From contig JAQBZY010000084.1 of the NCBI GenBank assembly GCA_027620395.1, forward strand, positions 1 to 6,402: a DNA stretch of 6,402 nt, read 5' to 3'. How positions within the stretch are numbered: the first letter of the stretch is position 1; the number at the start of each line of letters is the position of its first letter. The notes beneath the pieces were generated by a model, which was given only the letters and a program-made list of their open reading frames with translations, did not search any database and had not been told where the DNA came from. Below, piece by piece: positions 1-6,402 of this stretch. A program made the translations under genes and the position numbers. Source of the DNA: Pseudomonadota bacterium (GTDB lineage: Bacteria > Pseudomonadota > Alphaproteobacteria > Rhodospirillales > Casp-alpha2).

Positions 1-319
1 GGCGGATGTCGTCGGTGGTCAGCTCGTCGACGCGGGCGCGGTGGCCGTTGATGCCGGCGTTGTTGACCAGACCGGTCAGCGTGCCGAGTTCCTTGTCGAC
101 ACGCTCGAACATGGCGACGATTTCGGCCTCGTTCGCCATATCGGCCTGAACGGCGATGGCCCGGCCGCCTTGGCCCTTGATGCCGGCAACCACGGCGTCG
201 GCGGCGGCGGCGTTGTTGGCGTAATTGACGCAGACGGCGTGGCCATGCTGGGCCAAAAGTTTTGCCGTCGCGGCGCTGATGCCGCGCGAACCGCCGGTGA
301 CGATGGTGACGTTGGTCAT
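1..319 (-). CDS. Short-chain dehydrogenase/reductase (SDR), N-terminal part, cut by window edge
   Basis: This is the first 106 codons of a classical SDR, an NAD(P)H-dependent cytosolic oxidoreductase; the catalytic Ser/Tyr/Lys part lies beyond the window. Seen directly: an N-terminal beta strand followed by the glycine-rich nucleotide loop TGGSRGIS (residues 8-15), an acidic DM after beta strand 4 (D60), and the structural NNAG motif (residues 86-89). R12 in the loop and the absence of an acidic residue at the end of beta strand 2 (VNYANN, residues 31-36) favour NADP(H) over NAD(H) by family rules. The loop ends in Ser where the family usually has Gly (GIG). The ATG at 319 is preceded by AAGGA with 7 nt spacing, and it lies 16 nt after the stop of the class II aldolase gene, so the two are probably co-transcribed. 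The substrate is unknown. Confidence 0.9.
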   Translation of the reverse strand, partial: MTNVTIVTGGSRGISAATAKLLAQHGHAVCVNYANNAAAADAVVAGIKGQGGRAIAVQADMANEAEIVAMFERVDKELGTLTGLVNNAGINGHRARVDELTTDDIR

Positions 320-326
320 GGATGCA

Positions 327-331
327 TCCTT
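327..331 (-). promoter_or_regulatory. Ribosome binding site of the SDR gene
   Basis: The minus strand reads AAGGA here, 7 nt before the ATG at 319. It lies inside the 16-nt gap after the aldolase stop codon and supports that ATG as the true start of the truncated SDR. Confidence 0.6.
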
Positions 332-335
332 GATC

Positions 336-1127
336 TCAGGTGGCGAATTCGGGTTCATCGCGCAGCAACATGCGCTTGATGCTGTCGAGATGCTGATAGG
401 CGCTGTCGCGGTCCCCGACCCGCATTTGCCGGGCGGTTAATTCGGCGATCTCCGGTTTGACCGGTTTCAGGGGCCGGCCGGTGCTCATGGCCTTCCATTG
501 CACCTCCGAGGCGCGCTCCAGGTAATAAAGATCGTCCCAGGCCTCGGCGATGCTGCGGCCGGTCACCACGACGCCGTGGTTCTTGAGAAACGCGATGTCG
601 TTGTCGCCCATGGCGTCGGCGATGCGGTCGCCTTCGTCAGTGTCCAGCGCCAAACCGTTGTAATTCTCGTCAACCGCGATGCGGCCATAGAACTTGAGCG
701 CCGACTGCCCGGCCCAGATCAAGGGATCGCCTTCGAGCATGGCCAGCGCGGTGGCGTGCGGCATGTGGGTGTGAAAGGCGGCCCGGGCTTGTGGGCGCTT
801 CAAGTGCAGCCGGGCGTGGATATAAAAGGCGGTGGCTTCCGGTTGCCGGTCGCCGACGACGACATTGCCGTGGAAATCGCAGATCAACAGCGACGATGCG
901 GTGATCTCGTTGAACGCCAATCCGTAGGGATTGACCATGAAAAGATCGTCGTGCCCCGGGACCACGAACGAGAAATGATTGCAAATTCCTTCGTGTAGCC
1001 CGAGCCGGGCCGCCATCCGGAAACAGGCCGCCAGATCGACGCGGGCGGCCAGGATCGCCTCGCCATCGAGTTTGCTGTTCCGCAAATTTGCCGCCGCTTG
1101 GGTATCGGCATTCAGTTCATGCGCCAT
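336..1127 (-). CDS. Class II aldolase/adducin family protein
   Basis: A complete 263-residue protein of the class II aldolase/adducin N-terminal domain family, cytosolic metalloenzymes that include fuculose- and ribulose-phosphate aldolases/epimerases and related decarboxylases. Seen directly: the HTH pair (H119 and H121) in AAFHTHMPHA, and H184 in LKNHG, which match the three zinc-binding histidines of the family; E97 in RQPEA is the likely counterpart of the catalytic glutamate. The phosphate-loop region reads EGICNHFS (residues 46-53), followed by VNPYGLAFNEITAS (65-78), a pattern typical of the uncharacterised adducin-like branch rather than true sugar-phosphate aldolases. The length is usual for this branch. 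The ATG at 1127 lies 12 nt after the intact-frame fumC stop, with only a weak GGGA ahead of it, and the SDR gene follows 16 nt downstream. The aldolase-SDR pair suggests a small catabolic or detoxification step, but the substrate is not deducible. Confidence 0.9.
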   Translation of the reverse strand: MAHELNADTQAAANLRNSKLDGEAILAARVDLAACFRMAARLGLHEGICNHFSFVVPGHDDLFMVNPYGLAFNEITASSLLICDFHGNVVVGDRQPEATAFYIHARLHLKRPQARAAFHTHMPHATALAMLEGDPLIWAGQSALKFYGRIAVDENYNGLALDTDEGDRIADAMGDNDIAFLKNHGVVVTGRSIAEAWDDLYYLERASEVQWKAMSTGRPLKPVKPEIAELTARQMRVGDRDSAYQHLDSIKRMLLRDEPEFAT

Positions 1128-1139
1128 GACGTGTCCCGA

Positions 1140-1218
1140 TCATCCAATCATATCTTCCGGCCGGACCAGCCGGTCGAAATCCGCGCCCGTCAGATAGCCG
1201 AGTGCGAGTGTGGCGTCC
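1140..1218 (-). other. Out-of-frame C-terminal tail of fumC
   Basis: This stretch encodes the last 25 family-conserved residues of FumC, including LALGYLT, DFDRLV and RPEDMIG, but in a frame shifted relative to the rest of the gene. The minus strand reads CTC CGG ACG CCA where the protein family requires CTC CGG GAC GCC; one G is absent from what would be a GGG run (complement of the cc at 1217-1218). The tail shows no other damage and ends in a proper TGA 12 nt before the aldolase start. This is evidence that the lesion is recent or artefactual. Confidence 0.88.
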
Positions 1219-2536
1219 GGAGGCTGCTGCCATCCTGGTGCGCCTTCTTGGCAATCTCGGCGGCCTTGTCGTAGCCGATTTCCGGCGCCAGCGCCGTCAC
1301 CAGCATCAATGATCGCTGCATCAATTCCCGGAGCCGCTCTCGGTCGGCCTCGATGCCGTCGACGCAACGAATTCGGAAACTGTCCGTGGCATCGGCCAAA
1401 AGCCGGATCGAGCGCAGGCACGCCGCCACGATCACCGGTTTGAAGACGTTGAGTTCGAGATGCCCGTGCGAGGCAGCGACGCTGACCGTGGTGTGATTGC
1501 CCATGACCTGGGCCGCGACCTGGGTCAGGGCTTCGGCCTGGGTCGGATTGACCTTGCCCGGCATGATCGATGAGCCGGGCTCGTTGGCCGGCAAAATCAA
1601 CTCGCCCAAGCCGGACCGGGGGCCAGAGCCCAATAGCCGGATGTCGTTGGCGATCTTCATCATGCTGGCGGCGATGGTGTTGAGTTTGCCGGCCAGATTG
1701 ACCAATGCATCTTCGGACGCCAAAGCGTAAAACTTGTTCGGGCATGGCCGGAACGGAAGGCCGGTCAACTCCGTCACCTCGGTGCAGAAGGCGGCATCGA
1801 AACCTTTGGGCGCGTTCAAGCCGGTGCCAATGGCCGTGCCGCCCTGCGCCAACTCGTAGATCTGGTTCAGGCTTTTCTTCAGCCGCTCGATGTTCTCGGC
1901 GACCATGTGCGCATAGCCGGAAAATTCCTGACCAAGCGTCATCGGCGTCGCGTCCTGCAGATGCGTGCGGCCGATCTTGATGGCGTCAGCGAAGGCTTCG
2001 GCCTTGGCCGCGAGGCTGGCCTCCAGTCCTTGCAGCGCCGGCATCAGCCGATTGTGCGTTTCGATCGCGAGCGCGATGTGCATGGCGGTCGGGAAACTGT
2101 CATTGGACGATTGCGAACGGTTGACGTGGTCGTTCGGATGCACCGGTGCCTTGGCCCCCAAGGGCGCGCCGAAAGCTTGGTTGGCGCGGTTAGCGATCAC
2201 TTCGTTCACATTCATGTTGGTCTGGGTGCCGGAACCGGTCTGCCAGATCACGAGCGGAAAGTGATCGTCGAGCGCGCCAGCGGCGACCTCGGCGGCGGCC
2301 TTGTCGATGGCAAGGGCGAGATTGCCCTCCAGCTGGTCGAGTTTCCTGTTGGCGCGGGCGGCGGCCTGCTTTTGGATGCCGAAGGCGTGAATCAATTCGA
2401 TCGGCATCAACTCGCGCTCATCGCCGATCGGGAAATTTTGCCGCGATCGTTCGGTCTGTGCTCCCCAATAGCGGTCAGCCGGCACCTCGATGGCGCCCAG
2501 GCTGTCGGTTTCCGTGCGGGTCGGTTTGCTCATCAT
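1140..2536 (-). CDS. fumC: Class II fumarate hydratase, frameshifted near the 3' end
   Basis: FumC hydrates fumarate to L-malate in the TCA cycle; the class II enzyme is an iron-free homotetramer. Family motifs are all present: [11 protein letters not shown] (residues 99-109), [13 protein letters not shown] (139-151), [16 protein letters not shown] (189-204) with the catalytic His at 192, and the signature loop [12 protein letters not shown] (321-332) with the catalytic Ser at 322. As sequenced, the frame reads to a stop at 1190 (448 residues) and ends in eight residues that do not resemble the family (TPHSHSAI). The expected C-terminus (ATLALGYLT, then VRPEDMIG) is encoded by a different frame ending at the TGA at 1140. 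One missing G near 1217-1218 explains this; restoring it gives 465 residues, close to the 467 of E. coli FumC. The ATG at 2536 has GGGAG 7 nt upstream; an adjacent in-frame ATG lies at 2533. I treat it as a functional gene with a sequencing error or a very recent mutation. Confidence 0.93.
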
Positions 2537-2543
2537 GGATGTT

Positions 2544-2548
2544 CTCCC
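2544..2548 (-). promoter_or_regulatory. Ribosome binding site of fumC
   Basis: The minus strand reads GGGAG, within GGTGGGAGAA, 7 nt before the first of two consecutive ATG codons (2536 and 2533). The spacing favours the first ATG, though use of either would change the protein by only one residue. Confidence 0.6.
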
Positions 2549-2554
2549 ACCGCA

Positions 2555-2583
2555 GATGTTGGCGCAATTGCGCTATTTGTCAA
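2555..2583 (-). promoter_or_regulatory. Possible weak promoter before fumC
   Basis: The minus strand has a consensus TTGACA (2583-2578), then a 17-nt spacer, then AACATC (2560-2555). The -35 match is perfect but the -10 match is poor (two of six bases). A start site at the usual distance would fall at about 2548, leaving almost no leader ahead of the Shine-Dalgarno sequence, which weakens the call. It lies in the largest gap of the window, which is where a separate promoter for fumC would be expected. It overlaps the 12-bp palindrome. Confidence 0.25.
2562..2573. repeat. 12-bp perfect palindrome GCGCAATTGCGC
   Basis: GCGCAATTGCGC is identical to its own reverse complement. It sits in the 60-nt gap between the GDCCVxC gene and fumC, within the spacer of a possible promoter. 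With no loop and no following T-run on the minus strand it does not look like an intrinsic terminator; a binding site for a dimeric regulator is one possible reading. The function is unproven. Confidence 0.45.
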
Positions 2584-2596
2584 AGCGAAGGGTGGT

Positions 2597-2827
2597 CTAG
2601 CCGCGGCAGCCGCGCCGTTGCTGAATAGGTGGGCAGGGAACTGTGCCGTACGAGCAAAAAACGCAGCAATCGCCCGGCAGCGGCCGGAAGGTTTCGCCGC
2701 AGCCGGGGCAGGTATGGAAATAAATGCAGGCGTCGAGCGGCATTTCCTCTGCAGCGCTATGGCCGCACTTGGGGCAAGTCAGGATTGACGTCCGTTCGAA
2801 CCCATTTGCCGCTGTCGTTGTCGGCAT
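2597..2827 (-). CDS. GDCCVxC-motif small cysteine-rich protein
   Basis: A 76-residue protein with ten cysteines (positions 18, 21, 34, 40, 43, 54, 55, 58, 65, 74). CPKC (18-21) and CPGC (40-43) resemble the two knuckles of a zinc ribbon, and the C-terminal half carries GDCCVFCSYGTVPCPPIQ (52-69), the hallmark of the family called GDCCVxC domain-containing (seleno)protein. In some relatives the last Cys of that motif is reported to be selenocysteine; here it is an ordinary TGC codon (Cys58). No signal peptide or membrane segment is visible, so it is probably cytosolic. The function is not established; metal binding or thiol redox chemistry is an inference from the cysteines. The ATG at 2827 follows the RND pump stop by 9 nt and has AGGG (2838-2835) 7 nt upstream, overlapping that stop codon, which implies translational coupling to the pump. 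Family members usually start shortly before the first CPxC, as here. Confidence 0.85.
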   Translation of the reverse strand: MPTTTAANGFERTSILTCPKCGHSAAEEMPLDACIYFHTCPGCGETFRPLPGDCCVFCSYGTVPCPPIQQRRGCRG

Positions 2828-2836
2828 TCTCCAGCC

Positions 2837-5800
2837 CTATTCGGCGGCGGCTTGGACCGCAATTGCCTTGCGGGCTGTCGGGAACAGCCGGTCGAGATAG
2901 AGATAGATCACCGGTGTCAGATAAAGCGTAATGATCTGCGACAGCAGCAGACCACCGACGACGGTCAGGCCCAGTGGCGCCCGGGCCTCGCCGCCTTGGC
3001 CGAAGCCGATGGCGATCGGCAGGCTGCCCATCAAGGCCGCCATGGTCGTCATCATGATCGGCCGGAACCGCACCAGACAGGCTTGATAGATTGCCGTCTC
3101 GGGGTCGAGACCGTCTTCGCGTTGCGCGCTCAAGGCAAAGTCGATCATCATGATAGCGTTTTTCTTGACGATGCCGACCAGCATGATGATGCCGACGAAG
3201 CCATAAAGCGTCAGCGGCATGCCAAAAATCTTCAACGCCAACAGCGCGCCGACGCCGGCGGCGGGAAGGCCCGACAGAATCGTCAACGGGTGAATGAAGC
3301 TCTCATACAGGATACCGAGCACGATGTAGACGGCCAGGATCGCCAATACCAGCAGCATCCCCATGCCGGCCATGGATTGCTGGAACACCTCCGCCGTCCC
3401 CTTGAAGCTGGTGGTCAGGGTCGCCGGCACTTGCAACTCGCGTTCGAGCCCATGCACCTGGTCGATGGCGGTGCCGAGCGTCACGTCCGGCGCCAGGTTG
3501 AAGGAAATGGTGACGGCTGGAATTTGTCCCTGGTGCGAGATTGTCAACGGCGACACGCCCCGGGAAATGGTGGTGACGGCGTTGAGCGGGACCAGCTTGC
3601 CACCGGGCGCGCTGACGTAGAGCTTCGAAAGTGCGGCGGGGTCGCGCTGAAATTCGGGCGCGACCTCGAGAATGACAGAATACTGGTTGGCTGCCGTGTA
3701 GATGGTCGACACCTTGCGTCCGCCGAAGGCGCTGGCCAGAACGGTTTCGATCTGTTCGGCCTTGATCCCCATGATGCCGGTTCGGTCGCGGTCGATATTG
3801 ACCACCAGAGATGGGCTCGAGATATTCAAATCCGTGGTGACGTCCTGGAAGCCGGGCAACTTGCCAAGTTCATCGGTCAAGATTTCAGCCCATTTATAAA
3901 GGCTTTCCAGATCCAAATCTTGCAGCGTGTACTGATACTGCGCGTTGCTGAGGCGGCCGCCGACCCGGATCGCCGGCGGATTGCTGACGAACGACTTGAC
4001 CCCGGCAACCTGATTGAGCTTGCGCCGCAGCTTCTGGACCACGGTGGTGATGTCGTTGTCCGGCCGAGCATTCCGGGGCTTCAAGCGCAGGAAAATTAGT
4101 CCTGAATTGTTGGTCAAGCGGCTGCCAGCGGCGCCGACCCGGGACATGGTCGCATCCACGTTCGGATCCTCGGCGACGATCAGCTCCACTTGCTTCTGGT
4201 AGCGGGCCATGGCTTCGAACGAGACGTCCTGGCCGCCCTCGGTGAAGATCAGCAGGCGTCCTGTATCCTCGGCTGGCAGGAAATCTTTTTGAATATTCAA
4301 ATAGAGGCCCCAAGTGCCGACCAGAGTGGCGATGAACAGCGCCAAGATCGCGCGCCGGTGCCCGAGACACCATTGCAAAGTCACGTCATAGAACTTGAGC
4401 ATGGCGTCGAAGACCCGTTCGGAAACGGCCAGGATGCCTTTCGTCGGCTTGTCGTGGGTATCCGAGAGCCAGCGGCTGCACATCATCGGCGTTAGCGTCA
4501 GCGACACGATGCCTGAAACCAGAATGGTGGCGGTGATGGTCATTGCGAATTCGTGCAGCAGCCGGCCGACCATGCCGCCCATGAACATCACCGGGATGAA
4601 CACGGCGACCAGCGAAATCGTCATCGATATAATCGTGAATCCGATTTCGCGCGACCCGCGCAACGCGGCTTGCATGCCGCCGAGACCACGTTCCTTGTGA
4701 CGGATGATGTTTTCCAACATGACAATGGCGTCGTCGACGACGAAGCCGACCGACAGCGTCAGGGCCAGCAAACTCAGGTTGTTGAGACTGAATCCCATGA
4801 CGTACATGACGGAAAACGTGCCGATGACCGAGATCGGCAGCGCCACGCTGGCGATTGCCGTGGCGACGGCGTTGCGGAGGAACAGGAAAATCACCAAAAC
4901 CACCAGCCCGGCGGCTAGCAACAGCGTAAACTCCACGTCGGCGATCGACTCCTTGATGCTGTGGGCGCGGTCATACATGACCTCGAGCGAAATCGATTCC
5001 GGCAGTTGCGCCCGGAACGTCGGCAGCACGCGGTTGATGTCCTCGACGATCTTGACGGTGTTCGATCCCGGCTGGCGGTAGATCGCCAGCATGATGCCTT
5101 GCCTGTCGCCGAAATAGGTAGCGACGCGGGTGGCCTCGACGCCGTCGATAGCGGCGCCGACTTCACGGAGCCGGACAGGTGCGCCGTTGCGGTAGGCGAC
5201 GATCAATTTGTTGTAGGCGGCGGCGTCGCTCAATTGCGCCGTGGTCTTGACGGCGATGGTCTGATCGCGGCCGTTCAAGGCGCCGGTCGGCTGATAGCTG
5301 TTGCCGCCCTTGACCGCCTTCTCGACTTCCTCGATGGCGATATTCTTGGTTGCCAACGCGTCAGGATCGAGTTGGATGCGGACAGCGTATTTCTGCTGCC
5401 CCCAAATCTGGATTTGCGCCACGCCCTGAATGGTCGAGAGCCGTTGCGCCAGCATGGTTTCGCCGAATTCGTTGACCGCCGACGCGGCCAAGGTGTCGGA
5501 GCTCAGGCCGATGTAGAAAATCGCGAAGTCGGCCGGGTTGATCTTTCGGAACGACGGTGGATCGGCCATGTCGTCCGGGAGGCTGCGCATCGCCGACGAA
5601 ATGGCGGACTGCACGTCCAGCGCGGCGGCGTCGATACTACGGTCGAGTTCGAATTCCAGCGTGATCCGGCTTGAGCCAGAAGCGCTGATCGAGGTCATGT
5701 TGCGGATGCCGGCGATCCTGGAAAAACTGCCTTCCAGCGTCGTCGCCACGGCGGCGGCCATGGTTTCCGGATTGGCGCCGGGCAGTGACGCGGTCACCTC

Positions 5801-5935
5801 GATGGTCGGATAGTCGACGTTGGGGAGCTCGCTCACCGGCAAGGATCGGTAGGCGACGATGCCGAACAGAATCAGGCCGAACATGACGAGGGTCGTCATG
5901 ACCGGCCGCCGGATGCACAGCTCTGGAATGTTCAT
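2837..5935 (-). CDS. RND efflux pump inner-membrane subunit (HAE1 family, MdtB/MdtC-like)
   Basis: A full-length proton-driven RND transporter of 1032 residues (from the ATG), working as a trimer in the inner membrane with a periplasmic adaptor and an outer-membrane channel. Seen directly: the N-terminal anchor with CIRRPVMTTLVMFG; a first periplasmic domain (about 30-333); helices TM2-6 (about 334-488); TM7 (about 528-547); a second periplasmic domain (about 550-858); and TM8-12 (about 860-1014). The proton-relay residues are present: the pair D401/D402 in VGFVVDDAIVMLEN, K925 in VGIVKKNAIM, and R958 in RFRPIMM, matching AcrB D407/D408, K940 and R971. EARAPLGL and VVGGLLLSQ near the end are typical of MdtBC-like pumps. 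The AcrB switch-loop phenylalanines have no counterpart in GAAGSRLTNNSG (601-612), so substrates probably differ from AcrB; they cannot be predicted. I chose the ATG at 5935 because MNIPELCIRRPV matches family N-termini; a TTG at 5941 adds two residues and has a better-spaced Shine-Dalgarno sequence. Confidence 0.95.
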   Translation of the reverse strand: MNIPELCIRRPVMTTLVMFGLILFGIVAYRSLPVSELPNVDYPTIEVTASLPGANPETMAAAVATTLEGSFSRIAGIRNMTSISASGSSRITLEFELDRSIDAAALDVQSAISSAMRSLPDDMADPPSFRKINPADFAIFYIGLSSDTLAASAVNEFGETMLAQRLSTIQGVAQIQIWGQQKYAVRIQLDPDALATKNIAIEEVEKAVKGGNSYQPTGALNGRDQTIAVKTTAQLSDAAAYNKLIVAYRNGAPVRLREVGAAIDGVEATRVATYFGDRQGIMLAIYRQPGSNTVKIVEDINRVLPTFRAQLPESISLEVMYDRAHSIKESIADVEFTLLLAAGLVVLVIFLFLRNAVATAIASVALPISVIGTFSVMYVMGFSLNNLSLLALTLSVGFVVDDAIVMLENIIRHKERGLGGMQAALRGSREIGFTIISMTISLVAVFIPVMFMGGMVGRLLHEFAMTITATILVSGIVSLTLTPMMCSRWLSDTHDKPTKGILAVSERVFDAMLKFYDVTLQWCLGHRRAILALFIATLVGTWGLYLNIQKDFLPAEDTGRLLIFTEGGQDVSFEAMARYQKQVELIVAEDPNVDATMSRVGAAGSRLTNNSGLIFLRLKPRNARPDNDITTVVQKLRRKLNQVAGVKSFVSNPPAIRVGGRLSNAQYQYTLQDLDLESLYKWAEILTDELGKLPGFQDVTTDLNISSPSLVVNIDRDRTGIMGIKAEQIETVLASAFGGRKVSTIYTAANQYSVILEVAPEFQRDPAALSKLYVSAPGGKLVPLNAVTTISRGVSPLTISHQGQIPAVTISFNLAPDVTLGTAIDQVHGLERELQVPATLTTSFKGTAEVFQQSMAGMGMLLVLAILAVYIVLGILYESFIHPLTILSGLPAAGVGALLALKIFGMPLTLYGFVGIIMLVGIVKKNAIMMIDFALSAQREDGLDPETAIYQACLVRFRPIMMTTMAALMGSLPIAIGFGQGGEARAPLGLTVVGGLLLSQIITLYLTPVIYLYLDRLFPTARKAIAVQAAAE

Positions 5936-5937
5936 GC

Positions 5938-6402
5938 TCAATCAGCCGCCTTTTTGGGCGTGTCCTTCCTGTTCTCGCCGCCGGCGTCGGTTTTGGCCTC
6001 GGCTTTTTTGGCGTCGCGGCCCTTCTTGTCGGCATCTTTTTTCTTCGCCTTGCCGTCGTCAGAGATCTTGATGCTGACCTTGGCGCCCTTGAAGAGGCGT
6101 AGTTGGCCATCGGTGACGATGCTGTCGCCGATTTTCAATGTCTCGCCGATCGACGTAAAGCCGTCGGCCGATGGCCCGGCGGTGATTTTGATCGGTTCCA
6201 CCGTCATGTCGGCCTTGACGATGAAAATATAGGATCCGTGCTGTCCGTTTTGAATGGCGCGCTCGGGCACCGCGCGGACATCCTTCAGGGCCTCCATCTC
6301 GATGCTGATGCGGACGAATTGCCCGGGCGTCATATAACCACCCGGGTTGGCGAACTCGGCCTTCAATTTGATGGTGCCGGTTTGGGTGTCGACGGCGTTG
6401 TT
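5938..6402 (-). CDS. RND periplasmic adaptor (membrane fusion protein), C-terminal part, cut by window edge
   Basis: The last 154 residues of an AcrA/MexA-type adaptor, a periplasmic protein that joins the RND pump to its outer-membrane channel; the lipoyl and hairpin domains and the signal sequence lie outside the window. Residues 4-35 show the end of the beta-barrel domain with the family pattern VDTQTGTIKLKAEF and TPGQFVRISIE. Residues 44-111 form the membrane-proximal domain (VPERAIQNG, SYIFIVKADMTVEP, LKIGDSIVTDGQ). From about residue 112 to the end there is a 43-residue tail rich in Lys, Asp and Ala (13 Lys, 2 Arg, 8 Asp, 2 Glu), which is longer and more charged than usual for the family. 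The TGA at 5940-5938 lies 2 nt before the pump ATG and overlaps the alternative pump TTG, so translation of adaptor and pump is coupled. The frame is open to the window edge, so the internal TTG at 6366 is not the start. Confidence 0.93.
   Translation of the reverse strand, partial: NNAVDTQTGTIKLKAEFANPGGYMTPGQFVRISIEMEALKDVRAVPERAIQNGQHGSYIFIVKADMTVEPIKITAGPSADGFTSIGETLKIGDSIVTDGQLRLFKGAKVSIKISDDGKAKKKDADKKGRDAKKAEAKTDAGGENRKDTPKKAAD
5949..5953 (-). promoter_or_regulatory. Ribosome binding site of the RND pump gene
   Basis: The minus strand reads AAAGG, inside the adaptor coding sequence. It lies 7 nt before the TTG at 5941 and 13 nt before the ATG at 5935. The spacing alone favours the TTG, while protein family resemblance favours the ATG; the two products differ by two residues. 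Confidence 0.5.

Noticed and set aside
190..215. GGC/GCG-rich tract, considered as a trinucleotide repeat
   Set aside because: It encodes a short alanine run (residues 37-40) in the SDR and is too short to be more than normal GC-rich coding sequence.
1205..1225. Programmed ribosomal frameshift in fumC
   Set aside because: There is no slippery heptamer or stimulatory structure at the junction, and fumarases are not known to use frameshifting. A missing base is simpler.
1140..1745. 201-codon minus-strand frame that ends with the FumC C-terminus, considered as a separate gene
   Set aside because: Only its last part resembles a protein family, and that part is the displaced fumC tail. The rest overlaps fumC out of frame and is low-complexity Arg/Gln/Gly sequence.
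2537..2596. Intrinsic terminator between the GDCCVxC gene and fumC
   Set aside because: The palindrome has no loop and no following T-run on the minus strand, so a rho-independent terminator is not supported.
2650..2680. Selenocysteine in the GDCCVxC motif
   Set aside because: The last motif position is encoded by TGC, not TGA, so this member is a cysteine form.
1907..2788. 293-codon plus-strand frame spanning the fumC start, the gap and most of the GDCCVxC gene
   Set aside because: It runs antisense across two recognisable genes and shows no family motif; the length is explained by high GC content.
2852..4099. 415-codon open frame on the plus strand opposite the RND gene
   Set aside because: It is the mirror of a clearly real RND pump gene. 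Its translation is rich in Arg, Asp, Gln and His with no recognisable domain, as expected for antisense frames in GC-rich DNA.
4961..5674. 237-codon plus-strand frame antisense to the first periplasmic domain of the RND pump
   Set aside because: It is a shadow of the pump gene; no ribosome binding site or protein family resemblance was seen.

Overview
The window is GC-rich, tightly packed and entirely co-directional: every gene I can support lies on the minus strand, so the transcriptional order runs from high to low coordinates. Protein sequences and codon use (strong G/C preference at third positions) look proteobacterial and most like an alphaproteobacterium. That assignment is an impression from family resemblance, not a measured result. 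No tRNA, rRNA, CRISPR array, insertion sequence or integrase was seen.

Layout in transcriptional order: (1) 6402-5938, the C-terminal part of an RND-type periplasmic adaptor (membrane fusion protein) with an unusual lysine/aspartate-rich tail; it runs off the window. (2) 5935-2837 (or from a TTG at 5941), a complete inner-membrane RND pump subunit of the HAE1/MdtBC-like type, whose TTG option would overlap the adaptor stop. (3) 2827-2597, a 76-residue cysteine-rich protein carrying the GDCCVxC motif, 9 nt behind the pump gene. (4) 2536-1140, class II (iron-independent) fumarase fumC, which in this sequence carries a one-base deletion near its 3' end; the conserved C-terminal tail is intact but in another frame. 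(5) 1127-336, a class II aldolase/adducin-family metalloenzyme. (6) 319-1, the N-terminal third of a short-chain dehydrogenase/reductase, cut by the window edge.

Gaps between genes are small (9, 60, 12 and 16 nt), so one or two operons are likely. The adaptor and pump clearly belong to one envelope efflux complex; no outer-membrane channel gene is in the window. The GDCCVxC protein is probably co-translated with the pump. The 60-nt gap before fumC is the longest and contains a 12-bp perfect palindrome and a possible -35 box, so a second transcription unit (fumC, aldolase, SDR) could begin there. The aldolase and SDR pair is a common arrangement in small carbon-compound pathways, but the substrate cannot be read from the sequence.

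Most of the window is ordinary core and efflux content. The points most worth a second look are the fumC frameshift, the placement of the GDCCVxC protein directly behind an RND pump, the charged tail on the adaptor, and the palindrome before fumC. I did not find convincing evidence of a wholly new system.
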